Shown here: positions 42,511-51,996 of the stretch, piece after piece
How the letters are laid out: every line of letters starts with the position of its first letter
Position numbering within the stretch: position 1 is the stretch's first letter
DNA from: Acidimicrobiia bacterium
Lineage (GTDB): Bacteria > Actinomycetota > Acidimicrobiia > Acidimicrobiales > Poriferisodalaceae
NCBI GenBank assembly: GCA_022820925.1
Contig: JAJEEO010000012.1
Coordinates: 62,001-126,000 of the forward strand
DNA length: 64,000 nucleotides
Direction: 5' to 3'
The notes under the pieces: generated by a model
What the model saw: the letters and a program-made list of their open reading frames with translations, nothing else
Told to the model about the DNA's origin: nothing
Databases searched by the model: none
Program-made: the position numbers and the translations under genes

Positions 42511-42794
42511 CCGACAGAGGCTATGAGCAGGCGCTGGCGGGTCCGCTGCAATACCTGCAGGGTGCCGCAGGCGTTGCGATACGAGGCCCGTCGGGTACCC
42601 TCAACCGACGTAGCCGGAGGCAGCACATCGGTAGAGCAGTCTCGGCTCACCCTCCGAAGCCTCACGAACGAGGCCTCGTACCGGCAGCGGCACTTCTGCC
42701 CGCAGCAGGTCCTGTGTCGAAGATTCGGATCGAACGCAATGCGCGGTCCGGACGGACGATGCGGCGCACCTGCTGATGCCCTCCCAATGACCCA
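42511..42794. other. Structured divergent intergenic region, proS / SNF2 helicase
   Basis: No gene is supported here. It contains several inverted repeats, for example GCCTC-ACGAAC-GAGGC near 42658-42673 and the GGGTACCC palindrome near 42593. A stretch near 42611-42690 vaguely recalls a tRNA but fails at the anticodon and T arms. A leader controlling proS is possible, but the conserved T-box sequence is not present. Confidence 0.4.
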
Positions 42795-45700
42795 ATGAGC
42801 GACGAAGACGCACGGACACGGGTTCCGAACGATGGCGCACCAGCGCCGTCCGTATCCGCGCCCGCGCACAGCGGTACATCGGGCGGCGGTCTGGCCGTAG
42901 CCGAACGATCAAGCCTCGGCAACGGGCAGACCGCCTCAGCGCTCGCCGCCAAGAGCTGGAACGAGATCGCTCAGCTCGTGTGGGCCGAAGCCCTCGGCAG
43001 TGCGGGTTCGGTTGACATCGAGAAACTCCGAACCGATCCCCAGCGCTGGGAGCGAGTGCTGCTCGACCTGCTCGAGGAGACCGAGGCCTCCCTGTCGTCT
43101 GTGCGCCGGCTCCCGCGGCCGATTCGCCGTCAGGTAGTCCGGGATTTCGAAGCCGACTTCAACGAGCTCGCCGCTGCTTACCAACGCCTGACCGGGATCG
43201 ACGCCACCATTTCGCCAGTCGATGCCGATGACCCGAGCACCACCGCCGACAGCGACGATGCCGCAGCGGGACCTGCACCCGAGCCGCCCGCTCTGCAGCT
43301 GTCGTGGCTGCCGGGCCGGGTCGTGGCCTGGGCTGCAGGAGCCGGCACCGAGCCCGAGCCCACCGAACGCGTCATGGATCGCCTCGTCGCAACGGGCGCA
43401 CCAGAAAGCGTGTGGCGTCCGAACCCGAACGTCAAGCTGCCTGCTGGCGGCTCCGCCGAAGCCCTCGTGGCCGACATCGACGACGTGCTGGGCTGGCTGG
43501 TCGGCCTCGACGGAACCCTCGCCACCCCCAACTCAGCCGTTGGCACGCTCACCGACACAGACAGCACAGCGGGGGCTGAGAATGAGCCCGGCAATGGCAT
43601 CGACGAGTCGCTGCACGGCAACGCCCAGATCGATGCGGCCGTCGGTGAGGGCGACGATCGGCTGATCGGTGCCAGCGCGATGTGGCTGAGATCAGCTGCC
43701 CGCACCGCTGTCGAGCTTGTGGCAGACGGGCGCACGGTGCCCCGTCTGCATCGCGCCCGCAAGCGCCGCAACCGCAAGCGTCCCGATACCGCCGAATTCT
43801 CGGTCCAATGGCAGCCGGCATCGATGCCCGCGCAGCGTCTGGCTGCGCTCATCGACAGCCTGCCCGGCGCTGTCACAGCCCCAGAACCGAAGGCCGAAGC
43901 CCGCACGGTGACCCAATCGGCGCTTGTCGGCATGGTCGACGCGATCATGACGAGCGCAGCGAAGCGTCTCGACGTGCCGGCTGCTTCTCCCGAGCCGCGC
44001 AGCAAGGCGGAGATGGCCGAGGCATTCCTGGCGTACTTGGACGGCACCCGTTTCGTCGGATCAGCGACGCACGGCTCGGATCTCGCCCGACGTATCGAGC
44101 TGTGGTCGCGGCCGGTGACGACTGCTGCCCAGCAGTCGCTGGTGGTGCGGCTCGACGAGCCGGACGATGCGGGAGCGTGGCATCTCGAGGTACTGGCACT
44201 GAGCCCCGAAGGCGCGACCGAGCCGGTCGAGGTCGCGATGGTCAGCGGGGTCAGCGCACACCGGACCGAGGTGAGGGACCAGCTCACCCGGCTGGAACGG
44301 CTGCTGCCGGTGCTGATGCGCCCGGGCGGCAAGCGGCGCGGCGAGGTCATTCTCAGCCAGGACGAGGCCTGGGAGCTGATGTCGGTGACCGGTCCCGCCC
44401 TGCAGTCCGCAGGATTCGCGGTGGAGGTCCCGGATCTCTCGCGCGAGCGCCCGGCACCGTCGCTGCGGCTCACTGCCACCGAGGACGCAGACAGCGCGCT
44501 GGGCGCCCAGCAGCTCACCGCAGTCAGCTGGACCGCAGTCTTCGGTGACGTCGAGCTCACTGCGGACGAGATCCATGACCTGGCCTCCCAAGCCCGCCCG
44601 CTGGTGCGCGACCGGGGCAAGTGGATCGCGCTCGACCACGCCGATCTCGCCGAAGCGGCAGCAGCCCTCGCCGATCGTGCAGATGTCACATCGCTCACCG
44701 GCTCCCAGATGCTGCGCCAAGTGCTGGGGCTCGAAGGACCGTCGGTTCGCGGCGGCGTCACCATCTCGGGCAGCGGCTGGGCGGCGGACCTGCTGCGAGC
44801 TGCTGCGGAGATTCCCCCTGCTCCGTCGCGCAGGCCGGACGGCTTCGTCGGAGAGCTGCGCACCTACCAGGCCGAGGCAGTGGCGTGGCTGGAGTTCCTG
44901 GACGGAGCCGGGCTGGGCGGGTGTCTGGCGCTTGACATGGGCCTCGGCAAGACGCCGACGATCCTGGCGCGCGTCGCGGCCGATCGGCGCGACGCGCCGG
45001 CACTGATCATCGCGCCGCCCGCGGTCGTCGGGAATTGGGCCGCCGAAGCGGCTCGCTTCACCCCTGGCATACGGGCGATCGTCCATCACGGACCGTCCCG
45101 ACGCGAACCCGACGAGCTGGTGAGCGCCTTGCGTGAGAGCACCGGTTCGCACGCAAGCCCCCAGATCGACATGGTGATCACCACTTACGGCACCGCGGTG
45201 CGCGACATCGAGGCGCTGGAGGAGATCACCTGGGACCGCATCGTCGTCGACGAAGCCCAGGTCATCAAGAACCACACGAGCGAGACGGCAAAGCAGCTGA
45301 GGCGCTTGACGGCTCGCAGCCGGCTGGCCCTCACAGGCACACCGATCGAGAACGGCCTGGGCGACCTCTGGGCGATCATGGATTTCTGCAATCCGGACCT
45401 GGTCGGCGCGAGGGCACCGTTCATCGCTCAGCTGCAGCGACCCGGCGACGCCCGAGGCGCGGCCGAGTCGGCCCTGCACGCCCTCAACGGAGTGCTCGTG
45501 TTCCGCCGGACCAAGGCGGAACCCCAGATCGCCGCCGAGTTGCCCGACCGGATCGACGAGATGGCCCATTGCGCCATGACGCCCGAGCAGATCGGCCTCT
45601 ACCAAGCGGTGCTGGACCAGCTGATCGTGGATACGGCGGAGAGCGAGCAGGCGGGGGAACGGCGCAAGGGAGCCGTGCTGGCCGCCATCACCGCCCTCAA

Positions 45701-46382
45701 GCAGATCTGCAACCATCCGCTCAACTACCGGCCCGACGACTTCGATGATCGCATCGAGGGGCGCAGCGGCAAGCTGGACCGCCTCAACCATATCCTCGAA
45801 GCGGTGTTCGCGGCGGGGGAGCGGGCGCTGGTCTTCACCCATTTCGCCACTTGGGGCGAACGACTGGCGGGATACCTCTCGAAGCGGACCGGATTGCACA
45901 TCGACTGCTATCACGGCGGCCTGGGGCGCTCTGCGCGAGACCGCATGGTGCGGCGCTTCCAGACCGAGGAGGGCCCTGGGGCGATGGTGCTGTCGCTCAA
46001 GGCGGGCGGCACTGGCCTGAACCTGACCGCTGCCAGCCACGTCGTGCTGTACGACCGTTGGTGGAACCCTGCCGTCGAGGATCAGGCGCGCGACCGCGCG
46101 TGGCGCATCGGACAGACCCGCACGGTCATCTGCCACCGCCTGGTGTGCCCTGGCACCGTCGACGAGCGCGTGGAGGAAGTGGTGGCCGGCAAGCGGCGGA
46201 TCGCCGACATGGTGCTTCCCAAGTCGAGCTCCATCGGAGATCTCGACGCTGAGCAGCTCCGCCATGCGCTGGGCATCAACCCCGATGCGCTCCTGGCTGA
46301 CGACTTCGACGGCCTGGACTCCGACAGTCCTGAGATCGGCGAACTGGTGGCTGCCGGCGTCGCAGGGGCAGGCGGGTCATGA
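42795..46382 (+). CDS. SNF2-family DEAD/DEAH-type helicase
   Basis: A 1195-residue Swi2/Snf2 ATPase. The first 450 or so residues are a family-specific extension with acidic and Ala/Glu-rich parts. An SNF2-associated (PF12419-like) segment follows around QLTAVSWTAVFGDVELTADEIHDLA. The motor has LALDMGLGKTPTILA (Walker A), VVDEAQVIKN (DEAQ), LTGTPIENGLGDLWAIMDF, ALVFTHFATWGERLAGYL and VVLYDRWWNPAVEDQARDRAWRIGQTR (motifs V and VI). Such enzymes translocate on DNA and may remodel bound proteins or serve repair or defence. A small protein gene overlaps its stop and is a likely partner. ATG 42795 is the first good start. Confidence 0.92.
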   Translation: MSDEDARTRVPNDGAPAPSVSAPAHSGTSGGGLAVAERSSLGNGQTASALAAKSWNEIAQLVWAEALGSAGSVDIEKLRTDPQRWERVLLDLLEETEASLSSVRRLPRPIRRQVVRDFEADFNELAAAYQRLTGIDATISPVDADDPSTTADSDDAAAGPAPEPPALQLSWLPGRVVAWAAGAGTEPEPTERVMDRLVATGAPESVWRPNPNVKLPAGGSAEALVADIDDVLGWLVGLDGTLATPNSAVGTLTDTDSTAGAENEPGNGIDESLHGNAQIDAAVGEGDDRLIGASAMWLRSAARTAVELVADGRTVPRLHRARKRRNRKRPDTAEFSVQWQPASMPAQRLAALIDSLPGAVTAPEPKAEARTVTQSALVGMVDAIMTSAAKRLDVPAASPEPRSKAEMAEAFLAYLDGTRFVGSATHGSDLARRIELWSRPVTTAAQQSLVVRLDEPDDAGAWHLEVLALSPEGATEPVEVAMVSGVSAHRTEVRDQLTRLERLLPVLMRPGGKRRGEVILSQDEAWELMSVTGPALQSAGFAVEVPDLSRERPAPSLRLTATEDADSALGAQQLTAVSWTAVFGDVELTADEIHDLASQARPLVRDRGKWIALDHADLAEAAAALADRADVTSLTGSQMLRQVLGLEGPSVRGGVTISGSGWAADLLRAAAEIPPAPSRRPDGFVGELRTYQAEAVAWLEFLDGAGLGGCLALDMGLGKTPTILARVAADRRDAPALIIAPPAVVGNWAAEAARFTPGIRAIVHHGPSRREPDELVSALRESTGSHASPQIDMVITTYGTAVRDIEALEEITWDRIVVDEAQVIKNHTSETAKQLRRLTARSRLALTGTPIENGLGDLWAIMDFCNPDLVGARAPFIAQLQRPGDARGAAESALHALNGVLVFRRTKAEPQIAAELPDRIDEMAHCAMTPEQIGLYQAVLDQLIVDTAESEQAGERRKGAVLAAITALKQICNHPLNYRPDDFDDRIEGRSGKLDRLNHILEAVFAAGERALVFTHFATWGERLAGYLSKRTGLHIDCYHGGLGRSARDRMVRRFQTEEGPGAMVLSLKAGGTGLNLTAASHVVLYDRWWNPAVEDQARDRAWRIGQTRTVICHRLVCPGTVDERVEEVVAGKRRIADMVLPKSSSIGDLDAEQLRHALGINPDALLADDFDGLDSDSPEIGELVAAGVAGAGGS

Positions 46383-46792
46383 GCTCCCGCCGGCGCCGCA
46401 AGACATCACGCACTCGCCGCCTGGGCGGAACCGAGGCGCAGCAACGGCAGGCCGCGGAGGCCAGCGGCAAGTTCTGGCATGGCGGCATCTCGGATCCCGC
46501 GACGGGGGAACAGACAGGTCAACCTGCAGATGCCGATAAGGGTGAACCGTCTCCCGATGCTGTCGTGGCATCGGCAGACGTCGCGCTGTCCTCTGAGACT
46601 CCGCGTATCTCGGTGACCCCCGACGCGACGTCGACGGTGCGCTCGCTCGGCAAACCGCCGCTCGGCGGGCGAGAGATGGTTGCAGAGCACTACTTCGAAG
46701 CCGTGTACCAGCGCGCTGTTGCGATGGCAGGCGCGCTCGCCGCCGCCGGGAACCTGCTCGACGACTCCGACGAGACGTTCACCTCGTCCTGA
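46379..46792 (+). CDS. Small uncharacterised protein coupled to the SNF2 helicase
   Basis: A 137-residue protein that starts at ATG 46379 within the helicase stop (ATGA), so it is translationally coupled. It opens with a basic tail (SSRRRRKTSRTRRLGG) and has a disordered, acidic Ser/Thr/Pro-rich middle. A C-terminal helix follows (MVAEHYFEAVYQRAVAMAGALAAAGNLLD). No family is recognised. In related loci an accessory protein often follows the SNF2 gene, so a helicase partner or adaptor role is inferred. Confidence 0.75.
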   Translation: MSSRRRRKTSRTRRLGGTEAQQRQAAEASGKFWHGGISDPATGEQTGQPADADKGEPSPDAVVASADVALSSETPRISVTPDATSTVRSLGKPPLGGREMVAEHYFEAVYQRAVAMAGALAAAGNLLDDSDETFTSS

Positions 46793-46814
46793 GATTCGCC
46801 GCAGCGCCCGCTTC

Positions 46815-48428
46815 TCAGCTCAGCTGGATGCCGTGGTAGCCGGCGTCTGCGATCGCGTCGATCTTGGCCCGGTAGCGGGGCGCGCCGCCGAAATACGCCT
46901 GGTAGCGGACACTGCCCTCTTGGTGGCCGGCGACGTTGGAGTTGTAGCCGGTGAACCATCCCTTGCTGCGTCGGAACAGCATCCGCTCGTGGGCACGCAT
47001 CACCTCGTTCACCCACTCCTGCTCGGCCTCGAGTTCGGCCTCGACCCTGCTGTGGCCATTCTCGAATGCATAGGCCACCAAGTCGGTGACCCAATCCACT
47101 CCAGTCTCGATAGCCCGGGGGAAGTTCGTCGACCCTGACACGCTCTGGGGTCCGGCCACCATGAACAGGTTGGGGAACCCGTGCGAGAGCACGCCCAAGT
47201 ACGTGCTCGGTCCGTCCTGCCAGCGCTCGGCCAGCGATGTGCCGTCGACGCCGAGAATCTCCACACGGTCATACGCTCCGGTGATCGCGTCGAATCCAGT
47301 GGCGTAGACGATCAGATCGAGGTCGTAGTGGGCGCCGCTGGTCTGGATGCCCGTCGACGTGAAGCGCTCGATCGGCGTTTCTCGCAGATCGACCAACTCC
47401 ACGTTGGGACGGTTGTAGGCCTCGAAGTAGTGGGTTTCCAGCGGCAGGCGCTGGAGCCCGAAGCCATGGTCAGTCGGGATCAGCTTCTCCGCCACGGCAG
47501 GATCGTCGACCCGGCCGCGAATGCGGTCTGCGATGTAGTCGGATAACTCCCGGTTGGCCGTCTCGTCGAAGAAGATCTCCGCAAAATTCGCGGCCAGAAT
47601 GGCGAAGCCGGACTGCGAGTAGAGCTCATCCCAAAAGGCGCGTCGCTCGGCCGCCGTCATGTCCCAGAACCCCCACCGTGGCACGTGCTCGAAGCCGCCA
47701 GGCGAGGCTGCGCAGTTGGCGAAGATCTCGTCGTAGCGCCCCCGGATCTCGTCCATCTCGGCGTCGGAGATGGGGGAGTTGTTGAGCGGAGTGCTCCAGT
47801 TGGGCCGGCGCTGGAACACCTTGAGCTCCGCAACCTTGTCGGCGATCTCGGCGATCACCTGGATGCCCGTCGCCCCGGTGCCGATGACGCCGACCCGTCG
47901 TCCCTCCAGCGCAACCGGCTCGGCAGGCCAGAAGAAGGTGTGAAATGCCTCGCCCTCGAATGCGTCCATGCCGTCGTAGCTCGGCAGCGTCGGTGCCGAC
48001 AGGGGGCCGAGACTGGTGACGACAAAGCGCGCCGTTTGCGAACTGCCGTCGCTGAGGCTCAGCTGCCAATGGCGTGTGCTGTCGTCCCAGGCCATCTGGT
48101 CCACCCGGGACCCGAAGCGCATGTGCCGACGCAGATCGAACTTGTCGACCACGAAGTTCAGGTAGCGCAAGTTCTCCGGCTGGGACGAGAAGCGCTCCTT
48201 CCAGTGCCACTCGTCGAGCACTTCCTTCGAGAAGGAGTATCCGTAGGTGTAGCTCTCCGAGTCGAACCGGCATCCCGGGTAGCGGTTGCGGTACCACGTC
48301 CCGCCGAGATCGTCCTCGCCTTCGATGAGAACAGCGTCGATGCCGAGATCGACCAGCCGCTTGATCTGGTAGATGCCCGACACCCCGGCGCCCAGCACCA
48401 CGACATCGCTATGACGCGCACCATTCAT
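46815..48428 (-). CDS. Flavin-containing (Baeyer-Villiger type) monooxygenase
   Basis: A 537-residue class B flavoprotein monooxygenase. FAD binds at VVVLGAGVSGIYQIKRLVD. The BVMO fingerprint FxGxxxHxxxWP is present as FEGEAFHTFFWP, and the NADPH site is VGVIGTGATGIQV. The next DLIVYATGFDAITGAYDRVEI segment is also typical. It would insert oxygen into ketones or oxidise soft heteroatoms. It follows the DsbA-like gene by 3 bases and the amidohydrolase, so the three form one leftward catabolic operon; the substrate is unknown. ATG 48428 fits the fold start. Confidence 0.92.
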   Translation of the reverse strand: MNGARHSDVVVLGAGVSGIYQIKRLVDLGIDAVLIEGEDDLGGTWYRNRYPGCRFDSESYTYGYSFSKEVLDEWHWKERFSSQPENLRYLNFVVDKFDLRRHMRFGSRVDQMAWDDSTRHWQLSLSDGSSQTARFVVTSLGPLSAPTLPSYDGMDAFEGEAFHTFFWPAEPVALEGRRVGVIGTGATGIQVIAEIADKVAELKVFQRRPNWSTPLNNSPISDAEMDEIRGRYDEIFANCAASPGGFEHVPRWGFWDMTAAERRAFWDELYSQSGFAILAANFAEIFFDETANRELSDYIADRIRGRVDDPAVAEKLIPTDHGFGLQRLPLETHYFEAYNRPNVELVDLRETPIERFTSTGIQTSGAHYDLDLIVYATGFDAITGAYDRVEILGVDGTSLAERWQDGPSTYLGVLSHGFPNLFMVAGPQSVSGSTNFPRAIETGVDWVTDLVAYAFENGHSRVEAELEAEQEWVNEVMRAHERMLFRRSKGWFTGYNSNVAGHQEGSVRYQAYFGGAPRYRAKIDAIADAGYHGIQLS

Positions 48429-48431
48429 CGG

Positions 48432-49145
48432 TCAGTCCGCTGCCGCAGGCTCGAACCCGACTTCCTTGCCGCGGTTGATGCTCACCCAGTCGCGCGCCTC
48501 GAGGTACGGCCTGAAGGTGTCGAAGATCTTCTTCTCGTCGCGCGGCATGTGCTGGATCTCGTACAAGTGCGGGAACTCCAGCCAGCCGATGACGAGCTCC
48601 CACATGCGCAGCGCCGCGTCACCGGTGGGCGGCTCGAGCAGCACCGGTCCGAAGATCGCCGTGTCGCCGAAGTACAGCGTGGGCACGCCGAAGCCGCCCG
48701 AGTCGATGACCCGCTGGTGCTCGACCTTGATCTCGTCGTGGGTGCTCTGGTCGTCGATGGAGAGCTCGACAATGCCGGGATCGGCCCCGATCTGGGTGAG
48801 CAGGTGGCGGGCCACGTCGGGATTGTGGGGACGGTTGCCGTCGACATGGAGAGCTTCGCCCGACACCGCGTACCACTGGTCGAGCAGGTCCATCGATTCG
48901 CGCCGCAGGATCGCCCCGATGCGCATCATTGACCAGCCGTAGCTCCAATCGCGCTCCCAGGGATGCTTCTTGCCTTCGCGCAGGTTCACCTCTTCGAGGC
49001 TGAAGAACTTCCAGTTCACCGTCAGCCCCAACTGGTCGCGCACGTCGCGCATCCAGATGGAGGTCTGGTACGCCCACGGGCACATCACGTCGAAGTGGAA
49101 GTCGACCTCGCTGGGGCCGTCGTAGGTCTCAGGAGTGATGGTCAT
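48432..49145 (-). CDS. DsbA family oxidoreductase (Rv2466c-like), single-Cys motif
   Basis: A 237-residue thioredoxin-fold protein of the DsbA/FrnE and 2-hydroxychromene-2-carboxylate isomerase superfamily. Its active-site region is FHFDVMCPWAYQTSIWM, with one Cys (CPWA) instead of CxxC. GFGVPTLYFGDTAIFGPV is the cis-Pro loop region. Single-Cys members include mycothiol-dependent nitroreductases and GSH-type isomerases, so a thiol-dependent step is plausible. ATG 49145 has GGGAGCC upstream; a frame to 49322 overlaps the amidohydrolase and is rejected. The gene sits between the amidohydrolase (14-base gap) and the BVMO. Confidence 0.82.
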   Translation of the reverse strand: MTITPETYDGPSEVDFHFDVMCPWAYQTSIWMRDVRDQLGLTVNWKFFSLEEVNLREGKKHPWERDWSYGWSMMRIGAILRRESMDLLDQWYAVSGEALHVDGNRPHNPDVARHLLTQIGADPGIVELSIDDQSTHDEIKVEHQRVIDSGGFGVPTLYFGDTAIFGPVLLEPPTGDAALRMWELVIGWLEFPHLYEIQHMPRDEKKIFDTFRPYLEARDWVSINRGKEVGFEPAAAD

Positions 49146-49159
49146 GAAGAGGCTCCCGC

Positions 49160-50896
49160 TCAGCCGCGGCCGTGGCGCAACAGTCGGCCAGGGGTTGCGC
49201 CGGTGCATTCGCCGGACTCGAAGGTGACCTCGCCGTTGACGATGATCTGGTCGTAGCCCTTGGCCCGCTGGACCCGACGCCACTCGCCGCCCGGCAGGTC
49301 GTGTTCCACGTTGCCGATCCACGGCGGGTCGATCTCAAGCTCCTCCATGTCGTAGACCACCACGTCGGCGGCGGCGCCCTCGCGCAGCGTGCCCCGGTCC
49401 TTGAAGCCGGCAGCGTGGGCGGCCAGCGCCGAGAGCCGGTAGTGCGCTTCCTCCAGTGTCACGGTGCCTTCGTCGCGCACCAGCCACGTCAGGAAATCAG
49501 TGGTGTAGGAGCCACCGCTGAAGAACTTGGTGTGCGCGCCGCCGTCGGACACACCGGGGATGGCGTAGGGCGACTGCATCATCTCGCCCATGAACTCCGC
49601 GTTCGAGCCCTTGTCGGGGCCCAGGAACTCCACGTTGAGGTCGCCCTGCAGGGACAGGTCCAGCATGACCTCGACGGGGTGCTTGCCTTGCTCTTCGGCA
49701 AGATCGCCGACCGAACGGCCCACGTACTGCTGCATGTCAGCCTGACGATTGACGCCTTGGACAACCAAGCCCTTGGGGTTGCCGCCCACGCCTGCCTGGA
49801 TGACCTGCAGCCGGCGGTCGGCTTCCTCGGCCTCGTCCACGAGCGCCTTGCGCAGCTCGGGATCGGACATCTTTTCGATCTTCTCCTCCTTGGAGCCCGT
49901 GGTGACCGCACGCCAGGCGGGGGAGGCGTCGTAAAGATTCCAGTGCTCGAGCGTGAAGGCGAAGCCAGCGCGCCCGGTGCCGCACTGTGCATAGATCGGC
50001 AATTCCTGGTTCCAGCACTTGTCGATCCAGCGAAGCGGCCGCCGGTGCACCTCGGGATCCTTGCGGGCCGGTGCCACGACGTTGTGCAGGATGGGCCTGC
50101 GAGCGGTGCCGGCCAGCACCTCGAGGAACTTGATGTCGGCCCGGATGTCACCGGTGCCCTGGGTGATCTGGATGAAGCCCTCGTCCCGCTCGGCCAGCAC
50201 ACGCGCCAGGTTGAGAATGTCCTCGTCGCACATGATGTCGGTGACCATGGGGGAGCCGTCGAAGTCGGCCTGCACGCTGTCAGGGCCGAGGCGCTGGATG
50301 GAAAAGCCGCCGAGGCCCGCGTCCATGCCCTCGTGCAGGAGGCGGGCCATCTCCTTGCGCTCGGCCTCGGATGCCGGCTCGCCCGCCTTGGCCTTGTCGA
50401 GGCCCATGACGTAGGTCATCAGCGATGCGGTGGGCATGTACTGGATGACGTTGACGCCCTTGGGCGCACGGTCCAGCGAGTCCAAGTATTCGGGAATGGT
50501 CTCCCAGTCCCAGTCCATGCCCAGCCGCATCGACTCATAGGGGATCGCCTCAGTACGGGTCATGGTGAGCATGGAGCGATCGCGGAATTCGGGCTTGACC
50601 GGGGCGAAGCCGAAGCCGCAGTTGCCGAGCACCACCGAGGTCACGCCGTGGTAGCCCGAGATGGTGCACCACGGGTCCCAGCGGATCTGGGCGTCGTAGT
50701 GGGTGTGCAGGTCGACGAAGCCCGGCGCCACGATCTTGCCGGTGGCGTCGATCTCCCGATCGGCCGTGCCCTGTGGGCGCCCGCCGAGCTGGGCCACTTT
50801 GCCGTCTCGGATCCAGACGTCGCCCTTGTAGCGCGGCACCCGGGTGCCGTCGACGACAGTCCCGCCCTTGATGTGAATGTCGAACTCAGCGCTCAT
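49160..50896 (-). CDS. Amidohydrolase family protein (N-acyl-D-amino-acid deacylase-like)
   Basis: A 578-residue amidohydrolase. The beta-sandwich start is FDIHIKGGTVVDGTRVPRYKGDVWIRDGKV. The metal motif is VDLHTHYDAQ (HxH), with further His in the barrel and a GVSDGGAHTKFF metal Asp segment near the C-terminus, followed by LREGAAADVVVYD. It most resembles D-aminoacylase and N-acyl-D-amino-acid deacylases, but this subgroup is often of unknown substrate. ATG 50896 is preceded by GGGGGC. It is the first gene of the leftward operon with the DsbA-like protein and BVMO, which suggests breakdown of an amide- or ketone-containing compound. Confidence 0.87.
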   Translation of the reverse strand: MSAEFDIHIKGGTVVDGTRVPRYKGDVWIRDGKVAQLGGRPQGTADREIDATGKIVAPGFVDLHTHYDAQIRWDPWCTISGYHGVTSVVLGNCGFGFAPVKPEFRDRSMLTMTRTEAIPYESMRLGMDWDWETIPEYLDSLDRAPKGVNVIQYMPTASLMTYVMGLDKAKAGEPASEAERKEMARLLHEGMDAGLGGFSIQRLGPDSVQADFDGSPMVTDIMCDEDILNLARVLAERDEGFIQITQGTGDIRADIKFLEVLAGTARRPILHNVVAPARKDPEVHRRPLRWIDKCWNQELPIYAQCGTGRAGFAFTLEHWNLYDASPAWRAVTTGSKEEKIEKMSDPELRKALVDEAEEADRRLQVIQAGVGGNPKGLVVQGVNRQADMQQYVGRSVGDLAEEQGKHPVEVMLDLSLQGDLNVEFLGPDKGSNAEFMGEMMQSPYAIPGVSDGGAHTKFFSGGSYTTDFLTWLVRDEGTVTLEEAHYRLSALAAHAAGFKDRGTLREGAAADVVVYDMEELEIDPPWIGNVEHDLPGGEWRRVQRAKGYDQIIVNGEVTFESGECTGATPGRLLRHGRG

Positions 50897-51104
50897 CGCA
50901 TGCCCCCGGTGTGCTCGCTTCGATCGGTCCAAGCCGGTGCCGGCAGCCTCGTGACGCGCCGGCATCAAACCTTCACGCTACCCAACCGCTCCGCGGGCTG
51001 CCTGCAGGCAGGCGCGACGTCGTCAACGGGTCGCCGGGACGCTGTCGCTTGCTGAGCTCCGGGCGGACCTAGGCTCCCGCCTCGTTTGCCGACCCCCTCA
51101 AGCA

Positions 51105-51926
51105 ATGAAACTCACTGCACAGCGCAAGCACCTCCTCGCCGTCTCTGCGGCGCTCACCTTCGCAGGCTTCGTCGTGGCCGGCTTTGCCGTCCTCGCAACA
51201 GGCGGTACGCCCGACGTCGGCGGCCGCAACCAGCCTCTGGGCCAACCAAAAGCCTCCGTCGAGATGACCTACACCACTGCGGGTGTGCTCGAGGAACCCG
51301 TCCCAGTACCGGCAGCTCCCGTCATCGTGCGCCCGTACCGCGAACCTGGGATCACGACGAACTCGGTGGGGGAGCATCCCAACGTGCTCGTTTCGCCCAT
51401 CCAGACTGCGGCCGTCGTCATCGAGCCAGCGAACGCACTGCAGTCGTCACTGCCCCAGGGCGAGCACACCGAGTGCCAGGAATTCCGCACGCTCATCGCG
51501 GACGGCAGGGATTGGGATGTCGATGTCGTACTGGCCATGGCGTGGCGAGAGTCCAGATGCAATGCCCAACTGGTTTCGATCACCAACGATTGGGGTCTGC
51601 TGCAGCTCAACGCCACATGCTGGGCCGGCAAAGCCATCGACGGTTTGCCGGAGGTGCGCAGATTGCCCGAGTCTGTCGCACCAGTTGATCTGCGATGTGA
51701 CGGACGCACACAATCGACTCCGGCAGCCCAGTGGTGCTACCGGGCCAAGGAAGCTGCATTTGACACCGGTCAATTGCCCTCGTCGCCGTGCGACGCCTGG
51801 CTGGATCCCACCGTCAACGTCACTGCCGCGTACGAACTATGGGAACGCTACGGCTGGCGACCTTGGTGCTTCAACGACCTGCTGCGCGCCACCTCCGCCT
51901 GCCGCGAAGCGGGAGAGTCGCTGTAG
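51105..51926 (+). CDS. Secreted or membrane-anchored lytic transglycosylase-like protein
   Basis: A 273-residue protein. Residues about 8-33 form one hydrophobic signal or anchor segment (HLLAVSAALTFAGFVVAGFAVLATGG). A Pro/Val-rich linker follows. Residues about 120-200 resemble a lysozyme-like SLT domain: VLAMAWRESRCNAQLVS with the catalytic-type Glu, and NDWGLLQLNATCWAG. Several Cys (for example in HTECQEF, SRCN and TCW) could form disulphides outside the cell. A wall-processing role is inferred. ATG 51105 follows a 208-base divergent gap. It converges with parE, and the dif site lies between them. Confidence 0.75.
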   Translation: MKLTAQRKHLLAVSAALTFAGFVVAGFAVLATGGTPDVGGRNQPLGQPKASVEMTYTTAGVLEEPVPVPAAPVIVRPYREPGITTNSVGEHPNVLVSPIQTAAVVIEPANALQSSLPQGEHTECQEFRTLIADGRDWDVDVVLAMAWRESRCNAQLVSITNDWGLLQLNATCWAGKAIDGLPEVRRLPESVAPVDLRCDGRTQSTPAAQWCYRAKEAAFDTGQLPSSPCDAWLDPTVNVTAAYELWERYGWRPWCFNDLLRATSACREAGESL

Positions 51927-51996
51927 AGGACGATCCGACACTTCGTGCGCGGTGCGGTGCATCCCGGCGTGTGCCCCTCCCGGCCAAAATCTATCA

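Noticed and set aside
42511..42640. T-box leader for proS
   Set aside because: A GAGGGTACCC block on the minus strand is only loosely like the T-box, and the specifier loop and antiterminator cannot be drawn convincingly.
42611..42690. tRNA-like stretch between proS and the SNF2 gene
   Set aside because: A D-arm-like ATCGGTAGAGC is present, but the anticodon stem is poor, there is no TTCGAAT-type T arm and the acceptor ends do not pair well.
44061..46265. 734-codon frame antisense to the SNF2 helicase
   Set aside because: It mirrors the codon-position GC bias of the helicase, has no motifs and has no ribosome binding site.
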